The position numbers and the translations under genes are program-made. The notes under the pieces are model-generated. The model ran no database searches. It worked only from the letters and a program-made list of their open reading frames with translations, and was not told the DNA's origin. A DNA stretch of 16,317 nt from positions 1 to 16,317 of the forward strand of contig JAHDCB010000019.1 in the NCBI GenBank assembly GCA_020630035.1, in the 5' to 3' direction. This document shows, piece by piece, positions 1-6,773 of the stretch (the first letter of the stretch is position 1; the number at the start of each line of letters is the position of its first letter). Source of the stretch: Gammaproteobacteria bacterium. Its GTDB lineage: Bacteria > Pseudomonadota > Gammaproteobacteria > Chromatiales > Chromatiaceae.

Positions 1-21
1 CCCTGACAGGCCTTATTTTTA

Positions 22-303
22 TTGGGGTTTTTATATCAGCGGGAATTGCTGGAAACCCCTCAACAGGAGCAGATTATGCTGATTGGAGAAGCTCTGGTGG
101 CACAAGGTATGCAGGAAGGCATACAGCAGGGTATGCAACAAGGTATGCAACAAGGTATGCAACAAGGTCGCCAGGCTGGAGAGGCAGAACGGGCGCACGT
201 GATTGCCGCCAATCTACTGCATGCTGGTACGGAGCCGGATTTTGTGCAGCGGATGACAGGCCTGTCGCCGGCGGATATGCAACGATTACTGGCTGAGCAG
301 TAG
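22..303 (+). pseudogene. C-terminal piece of an Rpn-like (PD-(D/E)XK nuclease/transposase family) protein
   Basis: The reading frame gives about 93 residues. A run of Gly-Met-Gln-Gln units (about residues 29-48) is followed by a short helical tail ending in ADMQRLLAEQ. This layout, with a repeat-rich Gln/Gly/Met hinge and a small helical C-terminus, is what one sees at the end of Rpn family recombination-promoting nucleases and related putative transposases. The N-terminal nuclease domain is not in the window. A TGA at 4-6 lies in the same frame, so the frame cannot simply continue leftward, and the only upstream start is a TTG without a clear ribosome binding site. I infer a truncated or frameshifted remnant. 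A small free-standing gene is possible. The family call rests on the repeat style only. Confidence 0.45.
106..165 (+). repeat. 12-bp in-frame tandem repeat, five units
   Basis: Five 12-bp units run head to tail, each coding Gly-(Met/Ile)-Gln-(Gln/Glu). The last three (130-141, 142-153, 154-165) are identical copies of GGTATGCAACAA; the first two (106-117, 118-129) differ at several positions. Because the unit is a multiple of three, changes in copy number would alter protein length without shifting the frame. Confidence 0.9.
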
Positions 304-322
304 CTTCCTGGCAGCAGCCGGC

Positions 323-533
323 TCAGATTGAGCTGATCAGCTTATCTACAACCTTATCTACGGCTTTGAGCCCGGTACTAACCATCTGGCCTGTCAGGGT
401 TGGTGGTGTCGCTGGTGTTTGTGTGGTGTGCTGCGTATTGGTGTTGTCAATGTTGATATGAATTTGCGCTGGTACGGCATCATCAAGTGTACCTTGAACC
501 GCTCGCTGCAATCTGGGTGGCAACTCATCAAAC
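323..533 (-). pseudogene. Orphan C-terminal fragment of a ROCO (LRR-Roc-COR) protein
   Basis: Read on the minus strand this codes FDELPPRLQRAVQGTLDD and continues through QHTTQTPAT to a TGA at 323-325. It matches the last 70 or so residues of the intact ROCO protein at 2145-4442, which has FDELPPNLQRAAQGTPDD and the same QHTTQTPAT stretch. Homology begins sharply at the FDELPP codons near 532-533, and the codon just before them is a TAG. The fragment therefore lacks the LRR, Roc and COR parts and has no start of its own. It is in the same orientation as the intact gene. I infer it is left over from a second, largely deleted paralogue or from a partial duplication. Confidence 0.8.
411..438. 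repeat. Direct repeat copy A (ROCO tail)
   Basis: This 28-bp block is identical to 2221-2248 and in the same orientation. On the minus strand both encode the QHTTQTPA stretch of the ROCO tail, including identical synonymous positions. It lies inside a longer, diverged homology (323-533 against 2145-2363). Confidence 0.9.
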
Positions 534-590
534 TATAGTAAGAAAATGCTTTTGGATACGCGATGAGTACTGTTGGTATCTGTTGTATGT

Positions 591-1031
591 TCATATTAAA
601 TGCACCACTTCAATATCTGTATCCCAATGTTCATTCAGATAATCTGCCACCAGCTTTCTATGACAATGATGAGGCTGATGCTCGCTACATAAAAGACAAC
701 CGTTATCCAGTAGCGATTTGTCTACAGAACGTTCAATATTTCTCTTAGCTATCAGGTTGTTAAACTTATCTCTGTATGCTTCCCAGGTAATTATTTTTTT
801 CTTGTAATCGCTGAGAATATCTTTTGTAGGGGCTAACTCTTCCAAGTGGATGTACTCTGCATCACATAATTCTGATAGAAAGTATTTCAAATCATCTCGT
901 TTAGCGAATCCGGCAAGCTGAGATATATTTTTTAATCTTACATCGATAATCCTTGATATATTATTATTCTTAATAAGTGTAAAGAATCTGTCAGCTCCTT
1001 TTTGTGTAAATCCGATAGTATATGTTTTCAT
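591..1031 (-). CDS. DUF488 family protein
   Basis: A 146-residue protein with the DUF488 layout. The N-terminus MKTYTIGFTQKGADRFF is followed by IIDVRL, and the C-terminus carries the family signature LLCSEHQPHHCHR (about residues 113-125), with the paired cysteines and CHR. DUF488 proteins are small, widespread and biochemically ill-defined; they often sit in accessory or defence-like neighbourhoods. The ATG at 1029-1031 is preceded by only a weak GAG about ten bases upstream. The gene is clearly richer in A and T than fabI, arsS or pheA nearby, which suggests acquisition by transfer. Its TGA (591-593) overlaps an ATG in another frame (592-594) that leads into the ROCO-tail remnant, so a former downstream partner may have been cut off there. 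Length is normal for the family and the gene looks intact. Confidence 0.85.
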   Translation of the reverse strand: MKTYTIGFTQKGADRFFTLIKNNNISRIIDVRLKNISQLAGFAKRDDLKYFLSELCDAEYIHLEELAPTKDILSDYKKKIITWEAYRDKFNNLIAKRNIERSVDKSLLDNGCLLCSEHQPHHCHRKLVADYLNEHWDTDIEVVHLI

Positions 1032-1192
1032 AGTAATCTACTCATATTGCCTTGCAGCTTTGAAGTAATCAGAGAAGCTGTATATGCTGTTCACCTATAT
1101 CTAAAATCCAGCTTTACCACTCAGGGCTTCATAAAAAGGACTAGTGCTTAAATTTCAAAAGGTGGTTGGATGAGGTCATTTGTTAGCCGCGT

Positions 1193-1888
1193 TTATTTGA
1201 AGTTTTCGATGATTTTCTCATTGAGGCAGGATCTCAAAAACTTGTTCATTTCACTGGTATCATCTGCTGAATAAAATTCCAGCATTAACTGGTTAAACTC
1301 TTGCTGTCTTTTCGCCGGTACGTTAATGATGGGGAACCCTTGTGAGATAAGTATTCCATTCATCATGAATCGGCCCATACGTTTATTGACATCCCAGAAA
1401 AATTGCGCCCTCGCCATTTTCAGAAAAGCTGTTATAGCTCTATCATAAACGTCGTTACTGACACTGACCTCAGCTTCTGTTTTCCGCCATTCTTTATCTA
1501 ACTGTTCAGGAGATGGTGGCTCATAGTCTGAACCGCTGATGGTTACGTTACCTGTGCGAAATGCCCCCCAGCCTAAAGCCTCTTCCTTGCCTGCAATAGA
1601 GTGCAGCTCAAGAGCTACAGCTTTTGAAAACGCAAATTTTCCATTATTGATGAGTGAAAACAGATGTCTCCAGGTATCAGCCTGGTTGAGGACCATATTC
1701 TGGTCGCAAATCTTATGACCGCCAACAGTGATATTATCAAGAATAGTTTGAACTTCTGGCAGAGTCATAGCGACTCCTTCAAGGTTTACCGCATTACAAA
1801 CCAGTGAAGGGACATCTCTGACGGCAAGTTGCTTTGCCATGGCTTTGTTTGGGGTCATTCCCCACATGGTGTCTTCCACAGGCGGCAT
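1193..1888 (-). CDS. Fic domain protein with a degenerate catalytic motif
   Basis: A 231-residue protein. The Fic core is recognisable from the flap region GWGAFRTGNVTISGSDYEPP (about 106-125), the motif region FFWDVNKRMGRFMMNGIL (about 163-180) and the following INVPAKRQQEFNQLMLEFY. Fic enzymes usually transfer AMP or another phosphate-linked group to target proteins using HxFx(D/E)GNxxR. Here the aligned sequence is QFFWDVNKR: the catalytic histidine position is Gln162 (CAA) and the first glycine is Val167. The anion-binding Asn-Lys-Arg and a later Gly-Arg remain. An N-terminal NAVNLEG resembles the inhibitory (S/T)xxxE(G/N) helix but lacks the Ser/Thr. The start could be 1888 or 1867; the latter has GGAAG at a good distance. 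Base composition is AT-rich like the DUF488 gene. Activity is uncertain: it may be inactive, a regulator, or a variant subfamily. Confidence 0.85.
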   Translation of the reverse strand: MPPVEDTMWGMTPNKAMAKQLAVRDVPSLVCNAVNLEGVAMTLPEVQTILDNITVGGHKICDQNMVLNQADTWRHLFSLINNGKFAFSKAVALELHSIAGKEEALGWGAFRTGNVTISGSDYEPPSPEQLDKEWRKTEAEVSVSNDVYDRAITAFLKMARAQFFWDVNKRMGRFMMNGILISQGFPIINVPAKRQQEFNQLMLEFYSADDTSEMNKFLRSCLNEKIIENFK

Positions 1889-2144
1889 GAAAGTATCTCG
1901 GTATTTCTATATAAAGCTGCTCTGATGACACGCTGACCTTTGGGTATCAGTCATACATAGCTATCAGCTTTCGCAGCGGTTAATCGGCTAATGCCAGAGT
2001 TGATTTGCCAACACCCAGGTACTATAGCGATGTATTGGTGTTACCGGCCTTGGCAGCTGATTTGTTACGCAGGGTAACCCAGGATGCAGGCGGTCTGATA
2101 TTGCTCAGAACCCTGATGGACTATTATCGGCTGGCGGCAGCGGG

Positions 2145-4442
2145 TCAGGGTGAACCGGCCAGGTTCCGCAAAAACTTTACCACATTGGTACTGGTATTAA
2201 GCACCTTGTCCCAGATGGTGGCTGGTGTTTGTGTGGTGTGCTGCGTATGAGTGTTGTGCACGCTATTGTCCACATTGAGATTATCAATACGGATCTGCGG
2301 CAGTGTGGCATCGTCAGGTGTACCTTGTGCCGCTCTCTGTAGGTTGGGTGGCAATTCATCAAACACGCCTTCTAATAATCCCAGGACTGGTACCTGTTCT
2401 GTGGAATTGTGGCATTGAATTGAGTTGTCAGTCCGTTTGTTCAAAAATTTTTCCAGTATGGACAGTTCAAACAAAAACGGCTGGCTAGCTCCAGTACATT
2501 CTGCGCAGCAACACGGTACCATCCGTTCCACGTCGACCTGACTGAACCATTGCCGGTGAATGTCCATTACTTCATCGTGTATTTTGCGTAGCAGAAACTT
2601 GCGTTCGCGCAGATTGCCTGTGACCGCGATATCAATCACCCGCAGGCCATCCGGATTATTGTCATCTTCCAGCACTCGTGCCTGACAACCCCGATCTGTG
2701 AGAATCATCCCTTTCTGCCAGACAGACTGCTCGGTGGCAAGCAGGCGATGTAGACGGACAATCAGCCGGGTGATGATGCCTTTTGGCATGAAGGCATAAC
2801 GAAACCGGAAGCGCAGACAATCTTGTTCCGGCCAGTCGTATTCTGGCTGAATGTTGGGTAATAATTGTGGCGCAATATACTGATCAGCACCCACTGGATA
2901 GCAGATTTCAAAATGATCCTGCGTCATCAGGTTGCGCAGGTGATTCTGCTCAACACGATCGTAATCGTCTTGCCAGATCTGTGCCAGGTCGTCCCGGCTG
3001 AACCGACCTGACTGACTCAATACCTGTTCACTCTTCAGCACTGCATATACTGCATCCACCACCCATTTCGGGTTCAGGACGACAAGGTCGTCCAGATTGT
3101 TACCCTGTTGGAAATGTAGCAGGTTGCCGAGCCGGTGAAAATAACGGCTGATCAGCAATTGGTCCTGCTCATGTACAACGCCATGATCGGCACAGATTTG
3201 CTGAAATGCAGCCCATGTGATGTGGTCATCAATGTTTGCCCGAGCTTGCAGTGCGAGCCGGGTGTCGAGCCAGGCACGGGGCAGCTGATCACCGACATGG
3301 CGTAGCTTGGGCAGATGTGCCTGAATCGCGCGCTTTATCTGCTCCAGACGATGTGGGTCAGAATCAGCAAAATTGACAGTCAGTTGCTCAATCTGCAGGT
3401 CGGGATACAGTTTTTGATAGCTGTTGAGATCAAAATCAGTACCCCGGGACTGATTTTTCTGATTCAGCACTACCAGCACCGGGCTGGGAAAACCAGATTC
3501 CTGGCCGAGCAGATGAATAATCTTGAACCAGTATGGGAATCGGGTCAGTTGTGCCCGGTCATCGGCGACCAGCACATACAATGCACTTGGCGTGAGGAAG
3601 AACTGGTGAGTCATATACTGGATTTCCTGGCCGCCGAAATCCCAGATATGTGCCCGGAAGTTGGCGTCTGCCGAGTCGGATAGAGGGAAAGACCAGTTGT
3701 CGTGTACTGTAACCCCCAGGGTCGAATCTTCGTCTTGTGGTACAGGATAGTCCGGATCCAACAGCTTTTGCGCCAGCGTGGTCTTGCCTGCTCCGGGCTC
3801 GCCGACCAGGATCAGTTTGGCTTCGTGGATGGGCTGAGTATCACCACCATCTGTCAGTGCAAAAAAGCGTAGCATGGCTGCGTGATTATCCTGCAGCCGC
3901 AGGATATCCAGCGGTGGGTCCTGAATCGGACAGTTTCTGACACAGACACCACCCTCGAAACCAAGTCTAGCAAGTGAGATTTGTTTGCCCTGATCGAATA
4001 AGGTGCGTAAGGGTCGAATGCTGTGAATCGGGTTATCGGATAACCATAACGCTTTCAGGTGGGTTAATCCTGCCAGCGGTCTCAGATCGTTGATCTGGTT
4101 GCCACCGAGGCCTAACAGATTCAGTTTATTCAGATTGGTCAGCGGTCTCAGGTCGCTGATCTGGTTGTTACTGACGCTTAAATGAGTCAGTTTGTCCAGA
4201 TTGGCCAGCGGTCTCAGGTCGCTGATCTGGTTGTTACGTAGTACTAGCTGAGTCAGTTTGTTCAGATTGGCCAACGGGCCCAAGTCGCTGAGGCCATTCA
4301 AATTTAGATCAAGGGTCTGTAATTTGGTGAGCTTGCCTAATTCAGCCGGTATGGTGCTCAGGTCGAGTTCGCTCAAATCCAGTCTTGTTGCACGAGTTCG
4401 TTTCGCTTCCGCGATACGTTCCAGGGCGATTTTTTGGCTCAT
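2145..4442 (-). CDS. ROCO family protein: leucine-rich repeats, Roc GTPase and COR domain
   Basis: From the chosen start (MSQKIALERI, ATG at 4440-4442) the protein has 765 residues. Leucine-rich repeats with 22-residue spacing occupy about 20-150. A Ras-like Roc domain follows, with Walker A GEPGAGKT (214-221), switch II DFGGQE (268-273) and VVLNQKN (324-330) in the place of the usual NKxD. A COR-like region spans about 385-560. A cysteine cluster (CCC at 644-646, Cys649 and Cys677) precedes a polar linker QHTTQTPAT and a last, probably amphipathic helix. Bacterial ROCO proteins are GTP-dependent dimeric switches with mostly unknown partners. An earlier ATG at 4556 would overlap arsS by 77 bp and adds only non-LRR residues, so I reject it. 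The gene starts 37 bp after arsS and may be co-transcribed. Its tail exists again as a fragment at 323-533. Confidence 0.93.
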   Translation of the reverse strand: MSQKIALERIAEAKRTRATRLDLSELDLSTIPAELGKLTKLQTLDLNLNGLSDLGPLANLNKLTQLVLRNNQISDLRPLANLDKLTHLSVSNNQISDLRPLTNLNKLNLLGLGGNQINDLRPLAGLTHLKALWLSDNPIHSIRPLRTLFDQGKQISLARLGFEGGVCVRNCPIQDPPLDILRLQDNHAAMLRFFALTDGGDTQPIHEAKLILVGEPGAGKTTLAQKLLDPDYPVPQDEDSTLGVTVHDNWSFPLSDSADANFRAHIWDFGGQEIQYMTHQFFLTPSALYVLVADDRAQLTRFPYWFKIIHLLGQESGFPSPVLVVLNQKNQSRGTDFDLNSYQKLYPDLQIEQLTVNFADSDPHRLEQIKRAIQAHLPKLRHVGDQLPRAWLDTRLALQARANIDDHITWAAFQQICADHGVVHEQDQLLISRYFHRLGNLLHFQQGNNLDDLVVLNPKWVVDAVYAVLKSEQVLSQSGRFSRDDLAQIWQDDYDRVEQNHLRNLMTQDHFEICYPVGADQYIAPQLLPNIQPEYDWPEQDCLRFRFRYAFMPKGIITRLIVRLHRLLATEQSVWQKGMILTDRGCQARVLEDDNNPDGLRVIDIAVTGNLRERKFLLRKIHDEVMDIHRQWFSQVDVERMVPCCCAECTGASQPFLFELSILEKFLNKRTDNSIQCHNSTEQVPVLGLLEGVFDELPPNLQRAAQGTPDDATLPQIRIDNLNVDNSVHNTHTQHTTQTPATIWDKVLNTSTNVVKFLRNLAGSP
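2221..2248. repeat. Direct repeat copy B (ROCO tail)
   Basis: Identical over 28 bp to 411-438, in the same orientation, inside the 3' end of the intact ROCO gene. The two copies bracket the AT-rich DUF488 and Fic genes. Confidence 0.9.
4050..4313 (-). repeat. Four 66-bp leucine-rich-repeat units
   Basis: Four consecutive 22-residue units are encoded (ROCO residues 44-131), each close to LxLxxNQIxDLRPLxxLxKL. At the DNA level a 30-bp block at 4141-4170 recurs identically at 4207-4236, exactly 66 bp away. This points to recent unit duplication, or gene conversion, inside the gene. Confidence 0.9.
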
Positions 4443-4479
4443 CAGGTTGGTTCTCGCTGGTAGGTTGCCGCAGTTTTCG

Positions 4480-5442
4480 TTAGCTGGCCGAGAGTGCGCC
4501 GCCACAACTGCTGCCTTGTCCGGCGGTGCAGCCGTAACAATGTTCAGCCACGGCAATCGGGCGCTGGTGCAGGTCTGCTGGATTCAGGTCGCGCAGGTGC
4601 AAGCGCTGTGTCTGGTTGCGCAGCGGCATGTTCATCATCTGGTTGAAGTCGCAATCGTACACATAGCCTTGCCAGTCGACACTGAGCAGGTGGCGGCACA
4701 TCACGGCGGGCAGGTTTTCGGCCTGGTATGCTTTCTTCAGCAGGGTCAGGTAGTTATCAAATTCGCCATGTGCCGCCAGTACGCTGCCAAAGCGTTGGAT
4801 GGGCATGTTGGTCAGGGTCAGGAGATGATTAAACTGTACATCGTAGCTGGCTAGTTGGGCGCGGTAGTCTGCCTCCAGTGCGGCTTGTGGTGGGGGTAGT
4901 TGCGCCCCTTGTGGGTTGTACACCAGGTCCAGTTGCAGGCCACTGTCTGGCTGGGCATAGCCCTGTTGGTTGAGCTGGCGTAGTCCGGTCAGGCTGTCGT
5001 TGAATACGCCCTTGCCGCGTTGCTGGTCGACGTTTTGTTCCAGATAGCAGGGCAGGGAGGCGATCACTTGTACCTGGTGTGCCGCCAGAAATGCAGCCAG
5101 GTCGGTCTGATCCGGCAGGGTGAGGACGGTCAGGTTGCAGCGGTCTTGTACTTGTACGCCTTGTTGCGTAGCAGCCTGTACCAGTTCGCGAAATTGCGGG
5201 TGCAGTTCCGGGGCACCGCCGGTCAGGTCCAGGGTGCGGATGTTTGCACGCCGGATAAACGCCAATACGTCGTCCAGGGTGGTGCGGCTCATTTGTTCGG
5301 TGCGATGCGGCCCGGCATTCACGTGACAATGTTGGCATTGTTGGTTGCACACGTAGCCGAGGTTGACTTGTAATGTGTGCAGTGCGGCGCGGTGGATGGG
5401 GGGGAAGTCGGTGGGTAGTAAGCGGTCGGCAGTATCACGCAT
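4480..5442 (-). CDS. arsS: ArsS-like arsenosugar biosynthesis radical SAM protein (DUF3641)
   Basis: A 320-residue radical SAM protein. Cys32, Cys36 and Cys39 (CNQQCQHCH) form the CxxxCxxC site for the 4Fe-4S cluster that cleaves S-adenosylmethionine; DLTGGAPELH supplies the following glycine-rich strand. The C-terminal half has the DUF3641 look, with CDFNQMMNMPL and a terminal cysteine motif HCYGCTAGQGSSCGG (Cys302, 305, 313) that probably holds a second cluster or metal. In the known pathway ArsS joins the 5'-deoxyadenosyl group to dimethylated arsenic made by ArsM. No arsM is in this window, so the arsenic role is inferred from family membership. The start ATG overlaps the end of mtaD by 8 bp, suggesting translational coupling. 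Length is normal and nothing looks broken. Confidence 0.9.
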   Translation of the reverse strand: MRDTADRLLPTDFPPIHRAALHTLQVNLGYVCNQQCQHCHVNAGPHRTEQMSRTTLDDVLAFIRRANIRTLDLTGGAPELHPQFRELVQAATQQGVQVQDRCNLTVLTLPDQTDLAAFLAAHQVQVIASLPCYLEQNVDQQRGKGVFNDSLTGLRQLNQQGYAQPDSGLQLDLVYNPQGAQLPPPQAALEADYRAQLASYDVQFNHLLTLTNMPIQRFGSVLAAHGEFDNYLTLLKKAYQAENLPAVMCRHLLSVDWQGYVYDCDFNQMMNMPLRNQTQRLHLRDLNPADLHQRPIAVAEHCYGCTAGQGSSCGGALSAS

Positions 5443-6766
5443 GGTGGCAGGTGTCGGCGGTGGCGATACGGGTCTGCCATTGTGCGACCTGGGTCTGCAC
5501 GGTGGTGGTATCTACGCGGGTGAGTTGTCCTTGCGCCAGTTGGCGTTGTCCGGCGATCCAGACGTCACTCACCTGGTCGCGGGTGGTGCTGTACACCAAG
5601 TGCGACAGCGGGTGGTAGACTGGCTGGGTGGCCAGGTGGCTCAGGTCGATGGCGATTATGTCGGCCGCCTTGCCTGGTTGCAGGCTGCCGATCTGGTCTG
5701 CCAGCCCGAGTGCCCGGGCGCCGTTGATGGTGGCCATCTGCACCACTTGTTCCGCAGTGACTGCCTGCGCATCTTGTGCCACATGTTTGCCGAATAAGGC
5801 TGCGGTGCGAATTTCGCCCAGCATATCCAGGTCGTTGTTGCTGGCAGCACTATCTGTTCCCAGGGCGACATTCACTCCCGCTGTCAGTAGTTGTTGCACC
5901 GGGCAGGCTCCGGCGGCCAGCTTCATGTTCGATTCTGGGCAGTGCACGACATGTGTTCCGGTGGTGGCGAGTTGTGCGATCTCTGCTCCGGTCAATTGGG
6001 TCATGTGGACTGCGATCATCTGGTCGTGCAGCAGTCCCAGTTGGTGCAGTCGTTGTAACGGGCGTACACCATGTTGCGCCAGGCTTTGTTGTGTTTCGTC
6101 TGCAGTTTCGTGGACGTGCATGTGTACCCGCGTTGGCAGGGCGGCATGTGCCTGTGCATCGCGTAGGAGTGCATCGCTGACGGTATAGGGTGCATGCGGT
6201 GCCAGTGTGGTGGTGATCAGCGGTTCGTCATGCAGTGCGGCGTGTACTCTGCATGCCTGTGCCAGGTAGCCGGCAGCATCTTCGGCCCAGATGGTCGATG
6301 TGTCCAGCAGGATCAGCCCGACCACGGCCCGCATGCCGATCTGTGCTGCTACCTGTGCCGTTGTGTCTGGATAGAAGTACATGTCGCTGAAGCAGGTGGT
6401 GCCGCTGCAGATCATTTCGGCGATTGCCAGGTGGGTGCCATCTGCGACAAACTGTGCACTGACCCAGCGTGCCTCGGCGGGCCAGATGTGTTCTTGCAGC
6501 CAGGGCATCAGCGGCAGGTCGTCTGCAATGCCGCGCAGCAGGCTCATCGGGCTGTGGGTGTGCGCATTCACCAGGCCCGGCATCAGGAGATGCTGCGGTA
6601 GTTCGACTACCTGGTCTGCCTGGTAGTGTGCCCGTGCCTCGCTACTCGGCAGCAGGGCGCTGATGCGCCCGTCACGGATCGCCAGGCTGTGCTGGTGATG
6701 TAGCGTGTTGCCCGGTTCTACCGGCAGGATCCAGCGGGCATGGATCAGGGTGTCGGCTGTCTGCAT
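5435..6766 (-). CDS. mtaD: TRZ/ATZ family amidohydrolase, probable 5'-methylthioadenosine/S-adenosylhomocysteine deaminase
   Basis: A 443-residue metal-dependent hydrolase of the cytosine-deaminase-like amidohydrolase superfamily. The first metal motif is LVNAHTHSPMSLLRG with His69 and His71. Next come HMHVHETADE, the region AVHMTQLTG, HCPESNMKL and the Asp of LGTDSAASNNDLDM. PGKAADIIAIDL closes the composite beta domain. The whole fits MtaD, which deaminates methylthioadenosine or S-adenosylhomocysteine to the inosine forms; relatives also deaminate 5'-deoxyadenosine. I start at ATG 6764-6766 (MQTADTLIHA), 7 bp after the fabI stop; a longer frame from 6805 would overlap fabI by 32 bp and adds nothing conserved. 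Its stop overlaps the arsS start. The pairing suggests handling of adenosine-type by-products of SAM chemistry, which is an inference. Confidence 0.9.
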   Translation of the reverse strand: MQTADTLIHARWILPVEPGNTLHHQHSLAIRDGRISALLPSSEARAHYQADQVVELPQHLLMPGLVNAHTHSPMSLLRGIADDLPLMPWLQEHIWPAEARWVSAQFVADGTHLAIAEMICSGTTCFSDMYFYPDTTAQVAAQIGMRAVVGLILLDTSTIWAEDAAGYLAQACRVHAALHDEPLITTTLAPHAPYTVSDALLRDAQAHAALPTRVHMHVHETADETQQSLAQHGVRPLQRLHQLGLLHDQMIAVHMTQLTGAEIAQLATTGTHVVHCPESNMKLAAGACPVQQLLTAGVNVALGTDSAASNNDLDMLGEIRTAALFGKHVAQDAQAVTAEQVVQMATINGARALGLADQIGSLQPGKAADIIAIDLSHLATQPVYHPLSHLVYSTTRDQVSDVWIAGQRQLAQGQLTRVDTTTVQTQVAQWQTRIATADTCHHA

Positions 6767-6773
6767 CGGGTGA

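Noticed and set aside
106..165. CRISPR-like short repeats
   Set aside because: The units are 12 bp, contiguous and coding, with no spacers. No CRISPR array is seen anywhere in the window.
394..594. 66-residue minus-strand frame starting in the DUF488 stop (ATGA overlap)
   Set aside because: Its start is placed like a coupled gene, but after about 22 residues it runs into the ROCO-tail remnant in the wrong frame. At most it is a stump of a lost gene.
2005..2250. 81-residue plus-strand frame between the Fic gene and the ROCO 3' end
   Set aside because: The second half is antisense to the ROCO tail. The first 140 bp has a protein-like run (LLRTLMDYYRLAAAG) that may be a gene remnant, but I recognise no family and there is no ribosome binding site.
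4258..4854. 198-residue plus-strand frame
   Set aside because: It lies opposite the well-supported ROCO and arsS genes and shows no domain.
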